A DNA stretch of 64,000 nucleotides from Flavobacteriales bacterium 33_180_T64 (lineage in GTDB: Bacteria; Bacteroidota; Bacteroidia; Flavobacteriales; Flavobacteriaceae): the NCBI GenBank assembly GCA_002162685.1, contig MAAQ01000014.1, forward strand, positions 310,001 to 374,000. Direction: 5' to 3'. Under the pieces are notes generated by a model. It did not search any database. It was not told the DNA's origin and saw only the letters and a program-made list of their open reading frames with translations. This document shows positions 34,730 to 43,942 of the stretch, one piece after another. Every line of letters begins with the position of its first letter. Within the stretch, counting starts at the first letter, position 1. A program made the position numbers and the translations under genes.

Positions 34730-35785
34730 ATGAACAAAAGCAGACATGCTTCAATAATTAAACTCGTTCAAAAAAAAGAGATTATTATCGCTTTTGTATG
34801 GGTAGTTTTTATTTCATTAAATCTCTTATCATCTTACTTAGAACGTGGTAAAATATCTTCTTTTGTTTTAATTTTATTCGCTATCGTAATCTTACTATTT
34901 TATATTAATTATATCATTTTAGTGCCTAGATTTTTATTAAAGAAAAAGCTAAAAGTCTATTTGGTTTCCATTTTTATTTTAATAGTCGTGCCTACACTAA
35001 TATTTGAACTTTTCTTAAAAGATGCCGTTTTTGATCCTCCAAGAATATTTAAGCCTGAGTTTTTAAATAATAGACCAATTAGAGTCGGATTTAGATTTAT
35101 AATGTTCCCTTTAATACTAAATACTGCAGTTGTAGTTTTTGGCACTGTAATTTCTATCTATTCGGAATGGATTAAAAACGATAGAAATAAAAAAGAAATA
35201 GAAATGCAAAAATCTAATGCGCAAATCAATTTTCTAAAAAATCAATTAAGCCCACATTTTTTATTCAATTCCCTAAACAGTATATATTCACTTACAAATA
35301 AAAAGTCTAGTGATGCACCAGAGGCAGTAATAACGCTTTCAGAATTAATGCGTTACATGTTGTATCAGGCTGATGGTGATTTTGTTTGTCTTAAAGATGA
35401 GCTTGAATATGTGCAAAATTACTTAAAACTTCAGCGTCTCAGAATTTTAAATAATGAAAATGTAACACTAAATATTCATGGTAATGTTAATCAACAAAAA
35501 ATTAGACCATTATTACTTATTTCTTTTATAGAAAACGCCTTTAAATATGGTACTGATTTTAAAGGTAACACCTACGTTAAAATTGAAATATTTGTAGATG
35601 ATTTAGAATTTAAGTTCTCATGTGTTAATAGTGTTGGAAGTAGAAATGAAAGTTACGAAAACTCTGGTATTGGGCTAAAAAACACTAAAGAACGATTAGA
35701 ATTATTATATCCCGAAAATCATAGTTTAATGATTTCAGAAGTAAATAATGAATTCAATATAAATTTAATTTTAAAATTAGAATAG
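34730..35785 (+). CDS. LytS-type sensor histidine kinase
   Basis: The protein has 351 residues. Four membrane spans lie in the first 150 residues, without a recognised extracellular sensor. A HisK_6580-type (PF06580) domain follows, with the phospho-acceptor H176 in LSPHFLFNSLNS. A reduced HATPase_c domain at about 255-345 carries the N box SFIENAFKYG and GIGLKNTKERL. It is partnered with the LytTR regulator that starts at the next base. The signal may come from the Kelch, DUF4907 or barrel proteins encoded upstream. Confidence 0.92.
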   Translation: MNKSRHASIIKLVQKKEIIIAFVWVVFISLNLLSSYLERGKISSFVLILFAIVILLFYINYIILVPRFLLKKKLKVYLVSIFILIVVPTLIFELFLKDAVFDPPRIFKPEFLNNRPIRVGFRFIMFPLILNTAVVVFGTVISIYSEWIKNDRNKKEIEMQKSNAQINFLKNQLSPHFLFNSLNSIYSLTNKKSSDAPEAVITLSELMRYMLYQADGDFVCLKDELEYVQNYLKLQRLRILNNENVTLNIHGNVNQQKIRPLLLISFIENAFKYGTDFKGNTYVKIEIFVDDLEFKFSCVNSVGSRNESYENSGIGLKNTKERLELLYPENHSLMISEVNNEFNINLILKLE

Positions 35786-36517
35786 ATGATTAAGTGTGTT
35801 ATAATAGATGATGAACCTTTGGCTTCAGATGTTATTGAGTCTTATCTCAATAAAATTGGTGGTGTAGATATTGTTGCAAAAACGCACAACCCTTTAGAAG
35901 CTATAGGAATTTTAACTAAAAATAAGGTGGACTTAGTATTTCTAGATATTGAAATGCCTAATCTTAATGGAATTGATTTGGTAAAATCAATTGAAAATAT
36001 TCCTCAGTTTATTTTCACAACAGCCTACCCTCAATATGCACTAGATGGTTTTAATCTTAATGCAACCGATTATTTAGTAAAACCTATCCCATTTCATCGG
36101 TTTATAAAAGCGATGGCACGTGCAAAAGAAAAATACGAGATGTCTAATAGATTAACTGGTGTTAATTTTGTGTCTGCAACCTCTAATAACACTAGCGTTG
36201 AGGATAATTTTATTTTCGTTAAATCTGAATATGAAAATGTAAAAATTGAAATTAATAATATACAATATATACAAGGCTTAAAGGATTATCTAAAAATTTA
36301 TAAGGTTGGTTGTAATAAAGCGATTATTACATTGTCAAGCTTTAAAGATATCTTAGATAAATTACCACAAAATCAATTTTTACGAATACACCGTTCTTTT
36401 GTTGTAAATGTAAATTATATAAAGGCATTACAAAAGACAAAAGTTGTTATCGATGATGTTAGAATACCAATAGGAGAGACCTACAAAGTTGATGTTTTAA
36501 AGCGTTTGGGTGTATAA
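35786..36517 (+). CDS. LytTR-family response regulator
   Basis: The protein has 243 residues. The receiver domain covers about 1-120, with acidic D8-D9, the phospho-acceptor D54 in LVFLDIEMP, and the conserved Lys in YLVKPI. The LytTR DNA-binding domain covers about 145-240 (IQYIQGLKDYLKIY, FLRIHRSFVVN). LytTR proteins bind two direct repeats about two helical turns apart. The start abuts the kinase stop codon. The 21-bp-period array at 14053-14115 has the right geometry for such a protein, though a link is untested. Confidence 0.95.
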   Translation: MIKCVIIDDEPLASDVIESYLNKIGGVDIVAKTHNPLEAIGILTKNKVDLVFLDIEMPNLNGIDLVKSIENIPQFIFTTAYPQYALDGFNLNATDYLVKPIPFHRFIKAMARAKEKYEMSNRLTGVNFVSATSNNTSVEDNFIFVKSEYENVKIEINNIQYIQGLKDYLKIYKVGCNKAIITLSSFKDILDKLPQNQFLRIHRSFVVNVNYIKALQKTKVVIDDVRIPIGETYKVDVLKRLGV

Positions 36518-36526
36518 ATCGGAAAA

Positions 36527-36560
36527 TTTGTAGTAAAGCAGTTTTTTTCAATTATATTTG
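36527..36560 (+). promoter_or_regulatory. Promoter of the cold-shock-domain gene
   Basis: TTTG (36527-36530) is the -33 box and TATATTTG (36553-36560) a perfect -7 box, separated by 22 bp. It predicts a leader of about 55 nt before ATG 36622, long enough for cold-shock control by leader folding. Confidence 0.55.
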
Positions 36561-36621
36561 TAATATAAGTCACTAAATTATTTTTTTTAGTGTTAAAAAA
36601 TAAATAACATATTACTAAAGA

Positions 36622-37080
36622 ATGGCAAAGTCGCAACAGACATTTAACAAAAGTGAAAAAGAAAAAAAACGTTTAAAAAAGCGTGAAGATAAGCGCAAAA
36701 AGATGGAAGCGCGTAAGCTTGATAAAGAAGAAAATGGAGGAGAAAGTATTCCATTTGCTTACGTTGATCAATTTGGTAACTTAACAGATACACCTCCTGA
36801 TCCATCAGATAAAATTAAAGTTAAGGCTAAGAATATTGTAATTGGAATTCCTAAAAGAGAAGATATTGAGGAAGAAGAATACGATCCAATTAGAAAAGGG
36901 AAAGTATCTTTTTATGACAGCTCTAAAGGGTTCGGTTTTATTATTGATACAGAAGATCAAGAAAAATATTTTTGTCATGTAAGTGGTTTAATTGATGATA
37001 TTCAAGAAAACGACAAAGTACAATTTGAGCTTGAAAAAGGACAGCGTGGTATGAACGCAGTTCGAGTGAAGCTTGTTTAA
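36622..37080 (+). CDS. Cold-shock-domain protein with basic N-terminal extension
   Basis: The protein has 152 residues. Residues about 1-85 are highly charged and Lys-rich (EKEKKRLKKREDKRKKMEAR). The cold-shock domain covers about 90-152 with the RNP-like motifs GFGFII and YFCHVSGL. The sequence GKVSFYDSSKGFGF is classic. It binds single-stranded nucleic acid and is probably an RNA chaperone. The basic extension is typical of a flavobacterial CspA-like subtype and may bind ribosomes. Confidence 0.9.
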   Translation: MAKSQQTFNKSEKEKKRLKKREDKRKKMEARKLDKEENGGESIPFAYVDQFGNLTDTPPDPSDKIKVKAKNIVIGIPKREDIEEEEYDPIRKGKVSFYDSSKGFGFIIDTEDQEKYFCHVSGLIDDIQENDKVQFELEKGQRGMNAVRVKLV

Positions 37081-37101
37081 TTCACTATTAAAAAAACCTA
37101 A

Positions 37102-37255
37102 ATTCTTATATTTTTTTGTTCAGTATGGTCGTCTTATGCTCAAAAATTAGACTGTTCTAGCTTAAGGCGAGACAGTTTGAATTTGTAATAAAGATTATGC
37201 TGAACTTTTGACGATTAGAATAGATTCTTCACAAATTGATTCGTAACCTGATCCT
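37102..37255 (+). pseudogene. Possible decayed secreted-protein gene
   Basis: An open stretch without a start encodes ILIFFCSVWSSYAQKLDC, which looks like the end of a signal peptide and the first mature residues. It stops at 37186-37188. A second open stretch in another frame, coding DYAELLTIRIDSSQ, follows from about 37193 to a TAA near 37244. This looks like one eroded small secreted-protein gene with a frameshift. The evidence is weak, and the gap 37081-37385 otherwise shows nothing. Confidence 0.25.
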
Positions 37256-37385
37256 ATAAAATGACTACTAGTCATGTTGCATGGTTGCCTAATAGCAAAT
37301 ATAAATTTGACATACTACAACTAAGTAATCCTACATTTAATATGTTAATTAGTGTAGTATGCATTTATAAATCTAATCCGCATAA

Positions 37386-37949
37386 ATGAAATTAAAAATA
37401 AAGGACTTAAGTATTGACAAACGCGAAAGGGTATCCTTTTTATTAACCTTAATAGCAACATTAGTAGGTGTTTTGATTGCTTTATGGCTAACTAATTCAG
37501 GAATGCGAAATAAAGAAAAAGAGGATTCAATAAAACTTTTGGAAACTGCAAACTTGATATTAACTAATACTCATAAATATACTAAGATATTAAATAATAC
37601 TGTTGTTGAGCAAGAAAAGGATACAATAAATAATGGAATAGATGACATGGAAAAGTTGAAGACTTTAAACCCTATTCCTTATCCAGAATTATTGGAAACC
37701 ATTATTTCTAACGAATTAATTTCTAAGAATATATCTGAATATACACATAGTTCTATCTATAACGGATTAATTAATTTAAAAAAACTTGCTAAATACGAAA
37801 CTGCAGAATATTACCAGAATTACTTGGAACAAATGATATTACTATTGAGTTTAGAAATAGAAAGACTAGAAGGAGAAATCAATTCGGAAGAGTTGGAGTC
37901 TAAATTTAAGAATGGAAAAAATAAAATTGAAAGTAAAGTATTCAAATAA
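37386..37949 (+). CDS. Single-span membrane protein with long alpha-helical domain
   Basis: The protein has 187 residues. One membrane span lies at about 17-37 (FLLTLIATLVGVLIALWLTN). The C-terminal domain is predicted to be almost entirely helical, with charged heptad-like segments. No catalytic motif is seen. Membrane-anchored helical proteins of this type (DUF6090-like) are frequent in Flavobacteriaceae, but I cannot confirm the family. The last 8 bp overlap the convergent RluE-like gene. Confidence 0.75.
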   Translation: MKLKIKDLSIDKRERVSFLLTLIATLVGVLIALWLTNSGMRNKEKEDSIKLLETANLILTNTHKYTKILNNTVVEQEKDTINNGIDDMEKLKTLNPIPYPELLETIISNELISKNISEYTHSSIYNGLINLKKLAKYETAEYYQNYLEQMILLLSLEIERLEGEINSEELESKFKNGKNKIESKVFK

Positions 37950-38514
37950 TTAGATTTAATTCCTGCGCTTCTCCCATTAATAAGTCGTCTAAAGTAATAT
38001 TCCCAATACGAATACGTACTAATCGTAAGGTTGGAAAACCAACTATAGCCGTCATTTTGCGTACTTGACGAAATTTGCCTTCATTAATTGTTATTGAAAT
38101 CCATGTAGTTTTTCCATGACGTTCGTTTCTAATTTTTTTTACGCGTTGAGGGAATTCTGGAATGGCATCAAGTTTTAAAGCGAGGCAAGGTTTTGTAGTG
38201 TACGTTTCGCTTTTGTGACTAATCTCAACACCTTGTTGTAATAGCTCTAAAGCTTCATTTGTAATGTCACCATCAACTTGCACATAATATTCTTTATCGG
38301 TTTTTGAACTGGTAATATTATAACTTACTTTGCCATCAGTTGTGAGAAGTAATAATCCTTCTGAATCTTTGTCTAAACGTCCAATGGCCATAGTTCCTTC
38401 TGGGAAATCATATAATTCACCTAAGAATTTTTTGTTCTGTTCATGTTTCGCATTAGTTTGAAACTGACTTAGATAACCATATGGTTTAAAGAGTTTAAAA
38501 TGGCGATGTTCCAT
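37942..38514 (-). CDS. RluE/RsuA-type pseudouridine synthase
   Basis: The protein has 190 residues and lacks an S4 domain. The catalytic Asp is D48 in GRLDKDSEGLLLLT. The N-terminal FKPYGYLSQFQ and the C-terminal EGKFRQVRKMTAIVGFPTLRLVRIRIG (given in part) are typical. The short form matches RluE, which modifies U2457 of 23S rRNA in Escherichia coli. The target here is an inference. The start lies 2 bp from the topB stop, so the two genes are likely cotranscribed. Confidence 0.92.
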   Translation of the reverse strand: MEHRHFKLFKPYGYLSQFQTNAKHEQNKKFLGELYDFPEGTMAIGRLDKDSEGLLLLTTDGKVSYNITSSKTDKEYYVQVDGDITNEALELLQQGVEISHKSETYTTKPCLALKLDAIPEFPQRVKKIRNERHGKTTWISITINEGKFRQVRKMTAIVGFPTLRLVRIRIGNITLDDLLMGEAQELNLII

Positions 38515-38516
38515 AA

Positions 38517-40832
38517 CTAAACATGGCTTTTTAAAATGGTGTACACTAGGTCTTTTGTTAGTGTTTTGTCTTTAGCTTTTAAACGAATATCATCAAAAGA
38601 CATTTTGAAATCACAACCTATTTTATAAGCACTGCAACCATATGCCGTTTTGCCTTTAATAATAGTTCCGTTTTTGCATTTCGGACATTTTATTTGATTG
38701 TCAGTTGTATTTTCTGAAGGTTTAGAACTTCCTTTTTTAGGTTCTAATACCAATTTAAAACTGTCGTCAAAACGTAATAAGCCTTCGGTGTTTCCTGTTT
38801 CAGATTTGAAACCTTTAAGGTTAACAGTGGATCCTTTTTGTAATAAACGAATGAATTGCTTTTCGGAAATCTTTTTTCCGAAGTTTTCAAAAGACAATAT
38901 AAAACGGCATCCAGATTTAAAAGAACTACACCCATAAGCAGATTTTCCTTTGAGGAGGCTTCCTTTTTTGCATTTTGGACACATTTCAGAAGTAATACCA
39001 GAAACTTTCTTTGTTTTAACTTTTGCTTGTCTTTGTTTTACGACGGTAGCTTGCGATATATTAGCGCGTTTGGTTTCACTTCGTACTTCATAAACCAGCT
39101 CGTCAACCATTTTTTTCATATTATTAATAAAGAGACCAGCACTGTATTCGCCTTTTTCAATATCTTTCAATTGTTTTTCCCAAAGGCCAGTGAGTTCTGC
39201 AGACTTTAATAATTCATTTTGTATGGTATTAATCAATGCAACGCCTGTTATTGTTGGTAAAATTTGCTTTTTATTACGTTTAATATACTGACGCTTAAAA
39301 AGTGTTTCAATAATATTGGCACGTGTAGAAGGTCTACCAATACCATTTTCTTTCATTAAGTCTCGAAGCTCATCATCATCAACTTGTTTTCCTGCAGTTT
39401 CCATAGCACGTAGGAGAGAGGCTTCAGTAAATTGATTTGGCGGCTTAGTTTGTTTCTCTAAAAATGATGGTTCATGAGGTCCTTTTTCCCCTTTTTCAAA
39501 ATTAGGCAAGGTGTCTTTCTCTATTAAATGGGGTGTAGTAGATGTCTTTCTAAATTTAAAAACAACTTTCCAGCCCTCTTTTAGAGTTTCTTTTCCTGTG
39601 GTTTTAAAATTTACATCAGCAGCTTTTCCAATGACTGTTGTATTTGAAACATCACAATCAGGATAGAAAACAGCAATAAAGCGTTTTACAATAATATCAT
39701 AAACTTGCTGCTGATTGTATTGCAAATTAATTTGAATTCCTGTTGGAATAATCGCATGGTGATCAGTAACTTTTTTATCATTAAAAACTTTTGTCGATTT
39801 CTTTATTTTCTGACCTAAAAGGGGTTGTGTTAATTCTGAATAATTGGTTAGTTTTTGAAGTATACCATGTACTTTTGGATACACATCATTTGGTAAAAAA
39901 GTGGTATCTACTCTGGGATAGGTAACTGCTTTTTGTTCATACAATTTCTGAACTAATTTTAAAGTTTCGTCTGCAGAAAAGCCAAATTTTGTATTGCAAT
40001 ACACTTGTAAACCTGTTAAATCAAATAGTTTTGGAGCATATTCTTTTCCTTTCTTTTTGGTCGTTGAAACGATTTCAAAATCATCCTCTTTTACTTTATT
40101 AGCAAGAACTTCACCATTCTCCATTTTTAAAAATCTGCCATCTTCATAGGTAAATAAAGTATCGCGATATAGGGTTTGCAATTCCCAATACGGTTGTGGC
40201 TTAAAGTTTTCAATATCTTTAAAGCGATTAACAACCATTGCTAATGTTGGTGTTTGAACACGACCAACAGATAACACTTGTTTGTAGCCACCATGTTTTA
40301 CAGTATATAAACGTGTCGCATTCATACCAAGTAACCAATCTCCAATAGCACGAGAAAACCCTGCATAATAAAGATTATCATAAAGTTTAGAATCTTTAAG
40401 GCAATCAAAGCCTTCTTTGATTGCTTCAGTAGTTAAAGATGAAATCCAAAGCCGTTGAACTTTTCCTTTATAATTAGCTTGGTCTAACACCCAACGCTGT
40501 ATTAATTCTCCTTCTTGACCAGCATCACCACAGTTGATGACCAATTCGGCTTTATCAAAAAGAGATTTAACAATATTGAACTGCTTTTTAATACCCGAAT
40601 TACTAACCACTTTAGTTTTAAACTTCTCAGGGAGCATAGGTAAATTGTTTAAATCCCAGCTTTTCCAATACGGTTTATAGTCGTTTGGCTCCATAAGTGT
40701 ACATAAATGCCCAAATGTATAGGTAACTGCATAGCCATTACCTTCGTAATAACCATCACGTTTGGTATTAGCACCAAGAACGGAAGCTATTTCGCGAGCA
40801 ACACTAGGCTTTTCGGCTATACAAACTTTCAT
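38517..40832 (-). CDS. topB: DNA topoisomerase III
   Basis: The protein has 771 residues. The Toprim domain at the N-terminus has CIAEKPSVAREIASVLG and the acidic NCGDAGQEGELI. The catalytic Tyr is in the VTYPRVDTTFLP motif at about residue 305. The GIGRPSTRANIIETL motif is present. Two C-terminal Cys modules with CPKCK...YGCS...GC follow at about 613 and 714. It relaxes and decatenates DNA as a type IA enzyme. The length is normal for TopB with zinc repeats. A 766-bp gap lies upstream. Confidence 0.96.
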   Translation of the reverse strand: MKVCIAEKPSVAREIASVLGANTKRDGYYEGNGYAVTYTFGHLCTLMEPNDYKPYWKSWDLNNLPMLPEKFKTKVVSNSGIKKQFNIVKSLFDKAELVINCGDAGQEGELIQRWVLDQANYKGKVQRLWISSLTTEAIKEGFDCLKDSKLYDNLYYAGFSRAIGDWLLGMNATRLYTVKHGGYKQVLSVGRVQTPTLAMVVNRFKDIENFKPQPYWELQTLYRDTLFTYEDGRFLKMENGEVLANKVKEDDFEIVSTTKKKGKEYAPKLFDLTGLQVYCNTKFGFSADETLKLVQKLYEQKAVTYPRVDTTFLPNDVYPKVHGILQKLTNYSELTQPLLGQKIKKSTKVFNDKKVTDHHAIIPTGIQINLQYNQQQVYDIIVKRFIAVFYPDCDVSNTTVIGKAADVNFKTTGKETLKEGWKVVFKFRKTSTTPHLIEKDTLPNFEKGEKGPHEPSFLEKQTKPPNQFTEASLLRAMETAGKQVDDDELRDLMKENGIGRPSTRANIIETLFKRQYIKRNKKQILPTITGVALINTIQNELLKSAELTGLWEKQLKDIEKGEYSAGLFINNMKKMVDELVYEVRSETKRANISQATVVKQRQAKVKTKKVSGITSEMCPKCKKGSLLKGKSAYGCSSFKSGCRFILSFENFGKKISEKQFIRLLQKGSTVNLKGFKSETGNTEGLLRFDDSFKLVLEPKKGSSKPSENTTDNQIKCPKCKNGTIIKGKTAYGCSAYKIGCDFKMSFDDIRLKAKDKTLTKDLVYTILKSHV

Positions 40833-40974
40833 ACAGTAATGTTCATTGTTGAGTTATAAAGAGAACTGCAAAATAGGGATTTGTTGTTATTTTTTATAAG
40901 AGATTTATGGAGAGTTATTAACTAAATTCGAAATTTAAAACCTGTTTTATATAGCTTGGATAAAATTTTCATTT

Positions 40975-41008
40975 TTAATTATAGCTAAACATCCACTGCT
41001 ATAATTAA
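40975..41008. repeat. 11-bp inverted repeat upstream of topB
   Basis: TTAATTATAGC (40975-40985) and GCTATAATTAA (40998-41008) are perfect inverted copies around a 12-nt loop. Neither side is followed by a T run, so it is not a usual terminator. Confidence 0.5.
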
Positions 41009-41071
41009 GATAAAGCATCAAGACATTATCCTTACCATTTTATTGCATACCATATGTTTATGTATGGTGAA

Positions 41072-41135
41072 GTTGTATTGAATAGAACTAAATTAATAAA
41101 AGAAAATGAACCATTGGAAAATCTTTAGAGTTTTC
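41072..41135 (-). repeat. Dispersed element, copy A
   Basis: On the minus strand it reads GAAAA, about 17 variable bases, TGGTTC, a T-rich tract, TTAATTTAGTTC and CAATAC. It matches copies B, C and D. In this copy a dyad CTTTAG/CTAAAG (41123-41128 and 41135-41140) lies at the border. The nearest downstream minus-strand gene, topB, starts 240 bp away, farther than in the other copies. Confidence 0.65.
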
Positions 41136-41598
41136 TAAAGAAACAAGATTTTCGTGAAACAATTAATGTTATATTAATTTTCCTTTTCAGCTTTATTCCA
41201 AAAGTAAGCTGTTATAAAATGTAGTTATATCATTAATGAAGGCTGTATATGTGTGCATTTGTTTCAAAGATGTTCCTTTTTGAGGCTATTAATTTTTAAT
41301 AGCATTATTTCTAATCTTTTTATTTAGAGAGGTCTATGAAATAGTTTGTTAAGAGTAGTTATTTTAGTTAGATAAAAAAAAGGAGGTTTTCATAAATCTT
41401 AGGTTATTTGAATAAGACGATTTAGATGCAACGATGTTACTTGATTTTTTAGTATAACAGATTTATATATAGTATTGTGTGGTAGATAATAGTTTCTAGA
41501 TCAACACGAATTCTTAATAATTGACTATGATTCCTTTTCGCGTATCAGGTTTTTAAAGCTTGATTGTGACTATTGTTCTCTAAAATTTATTTTTACAG

Positions 41599-42705
41599 TT
41601 ATTCAATTAGTTTAAAACTTATTTTTTCAAGCTCTATTCCATTTATTATTATAGATACTTGATGTTCACCTATGTGAAATTTTCGAGTTGTAATTACTTT
41701 GAAGGATTGTTTTCTATTGATTTTGGTTGTCGATTTTTCTAAATAATTTTTCTCACTTATTTTAAATACTTTTTTCGATAAAGAACTATTTGCTTTTTGA
41801 TAATAAAGCCCATATTCTAATCGAATTTTTGATTCTGTTTTACATGTGTTTATTAGATTAAATGAAAACTCTAAAATACCTCCAATTTTAACTATTGGTG
41901 TAATAATTGCAAAATCGGTTATTTTAATTTTATCAATTGCGCCAAAACCAAACAATTTCATTATTTCAGAATTACCTTGTTTTAAAAGGGTTCTACAGGC
42001 ATGTTTCGTCAATGAATCAGTTTCTTTTGTTAGCCCTTTCCACTTTTTAACGAGGTCTATTACTGTTTCTGGATTATCTTTAGAAATATCATTTAGGTTA
42101 TTAGCAACACTTCGTCTTACCGATTCTGAAACATCATCTTTTAAGTTTTCAAGAATTGAAATAATCGGTTCTGGATTTTTCTTTAAAGCTGGTAGTGCCA
42201 TTGCCCAGGGAAGTCTTGGTCTACAGCCTTCTGTAGCAAGCCTTCTTACCATTGAGTGTTTGTGATTAGACCAATCAAACATCTGTTTTAGCATTGTTTC
42301 TTGATTATTAATGATAAAGGGTCTAACAGCAAATTCACAACTAACAAATTGAGTAATGATTTCAAAAGCATTAACAGAAGTCTCGTAATTGTTAGCACCA
42401 TAGATTTCTATAAAATCCGGAAAAAATATAAACTCTAAATTATTTGGCTTAAATCCGTTTTTTTCTAATACAGGAATAAGTTTTAATATAATTTCAACAT
42501 TAGTTTTAAAATTATTTGATAAATGATTTTTGAACACATAAGTGATATGTCTCATTCTTTGTTTTAACTCTTTATTTTCCCATTCTTTATCATAAATCTC
42601 TTTAAAAAAAGACTCAGTATCAAAATCAGAAACAACGTCTTTAACAGAAGAGGTAAATCTGTTAAAGAATGTTTTGTTATAGATGTTTTTAAATAATTCG
42701 GCCAT
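41599..42705 (-). CDS. AlkC-like DNA alkylation repair protein
   Basis: The protein has 368 residues. Residues about 1-255 form HEAT-like repeats, with MFDWSNHKHSMVRRLATEG, CRPRLPWAMALPALKKNPEP and DVSESVRRSVANNLNDIS typical of the AlkC/AlkD superfamily. Residues about 260-368 are beta-rich and look like an Ig-like domain, a feature reported for a subgroup of AlkC. AlkC removes 3-methyladenine-type lesions without base flipping; activity here is inferred. It is a single gene with long gaps on both sides. Confidence 0.85.
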   Translation of the reverse strand: MAELFKNIYNKTFFNRFTSSVKDVVSDFDTESFFKEIYDKEWENKELKQRMRHITYVFKNHLSNNFKTNVEIILKLIPVLEKNGFKPNNLEFIFFPDFIEIYGANNYETSVNAFEIITQFVSCEFAVRPFIINNQETMLKQMFDWSNHKHSMVRRLATEGCRPRLPWAMALPALKKNPEPIISILENLKDDVSESVRRSVANNLNDISKDNPETVIDLVKKWKGLTKETDSLTKHACRTLLKQGNSEIMKLFGFGAIDKIKITDFAIITPIVKIGGILEFSFNLINTCKTESKIRLEYGLYYQKANSSLSKKVFKISEKNYLEKSTTKINRKQSFKVITTRKFHIGEHQVSIIINGIELEKISFKLIE

Positions 42706-42831
42706 GTAATATTGCTTTATTTATAGCATTTCATTGTTATATCAAAAATGATGTAAACTGTTTTATTAGTATATTCTATTCATTGTTTAGCTAACAATCA
42801 CAATTAATAATAGATGTTGTTTTGTAATGTG

Positions 42832-43464
42832 CTATTTTGCTTTTGTGAATACCATTTTTAGAGCAAGTCCAGCTAATACAGATGCCATAAACCATTTTTG
42901 TATTCGTAACCAAATTGGTTTTTTTGAGAACCAACATGCCATTTTAGCTGCAGATATTACAATTAAAAAATTAATCGAAAAACTTATTATTATTTGCACA
43001 ATTCCAAGTTGAAAACTTTGAATTAAAATAGAACCGTATTCAGGCTTAATAAATTGCGGAAAAAATGAAAGATAAAAAATCGCCATTTTGGGATTCAAAA
43101 CGTTTGTTAACAGTCCGATATTAAAAAGTTTAAGAGGTTTGTCAGGTTTAAGATTTTGGTCTGCGTCAAAAATTTTGTTCTTTGATGTTACAGTATTGTA
43201 AGCTAGATATAATAAGTATCCAATACCAATAAATTTAACAGCTACAAATGCATAAGGTATTGCAAAAAATAGTGTAGTAAGACCGAAAGAAACCATAAGG
43301 ATATGGAATAGAAATCCACACATGACGCCTAAAAGAGAAATGATGCCAGCTTTTTTTCCTTGCGATAATGATCTTGAAATTAAATAAATCATATTTGGTC
43401 CAGGAGAAAGCACCATGATTAATGCTGCTAGTGCAAATATTAGTAAATCGTTAATTGGTATCAT
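42832..43464 (-). CDS. LysE/RhtB-family amino-acid exporter
   Basis: The protein has 210 residues with five to six membrane spans. The family signature is in the first 45 residues: MVLSPGPNMIYLISRSLSQGKKAG (given in part), where PGPN and the GxxAG are conserved. NVLNPKMAIFYLSFFPQF is the second signature. It exports an amino acid or homoserine lactone-like compound; the substrate is unknown. The gene stands alone. Confidence 0.93.
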   Translation of the reverse strand: MIPINDLLIFALAALIMVLSPGPNMIYLISRSLSQGKKAGIISLLGVMCGFLFHILMVSFGLTTLFFAIPYAFVAVKFIGIGYLLYLAYNTVTSKNKIFDADQNLKPDKPLKLFNIGLLTNVLNPKMAIFYLSFFPQFIKPEYGSILIQSFQLGIVQIIISFSINFLIVISAAKMACWFSKKPIWLRIQKWFMASVLAGLALKMVFTKAK

Positions 43465-43558
43465 ATTTCTACTGTTATATAGAATATTTGTGTTCTATTT
43501 TATGCTGAGGGTTAAATTATTTATGCATATTAGTTGTACATCGTGGGAGGTTTTTCTT

Positions 43559-43864
43559 TTAAAACCCTTTTCCGTAAAATTTAGAGATGTCAAAATAATA
43601 AGAAATAGTTTCGCCATTAGATTTTTTTAAATTGAGGATATCGTATGGTTTCTTCTTTTCAAAGATTAATGATTGTCCTAATAATTGGCAGTCAGAACAA
43701 GCTTTTCTTACATATTCGTATTCTTCAGCAATACTTTTAACAATAATTGCTTTTGCAAAAGAAGTTCCATCTCTTTCTGTTGTATGTCCAATATTCTTTG
43801 TCGAAGCGCAAGATGTTGTAATTAGGAGACTTACTATTAACCCAAACTTAATTATAGCTTTCAT
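43559..43864 (-). CDS. Small lipoprotein
   Basis: The protein has 101 residues. A signal peptide with lipobox TTSC ends at Cys19. The mature 82 residues contain RKACSDCQLLGQSLIF with a C-x-x-C pair that could form a disulfide, then a DILNLKKSNGETISYYFDIS strand region. No family is recognised. It is monocistronic, with 343 bp upstream that show only a possible gene remnant. Confidence 0.72.
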   Translation of the reverse strand: MKAIIKFGLIVSLLITTSCASTKNIGHTTERDGTSFAKAIIVKSIAEEYEYVRKACSDCQLLGQSLIFEKKKPYDILNLKKSNGETISYYFDISKFYGKGF

Positions 43865-43942
43865 ATGTTTATATATCTAGTTTTAAATTTAAGGATTAGT
43901 TTTTACATAATTGATAATGTACTCATGTAAGATTAGTTAGGA

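Larger units (their letters stand above)
40833..41598. other. 766-bp intergenic region upstream of topB
   Basis: No credible gene is found in any frame. The region contains a perfect 11-bp inverted repeat (40975-41008), one copy of the dispersed element (41072-41135), and a nested dyad inside that element. A GGAGG followed by no usable start codon lies near 41390. Part of the region may be the long leader of topB or an RNA starting at the dispersed element. Confidence 0.6.

Noticed and set aside
41389-41400. Strong GGAGG Shine-Dalgarno-like sequence
   Set aside because: No start codon and no open frame follow it, and Flavobacteriaceae rarely use this signal.
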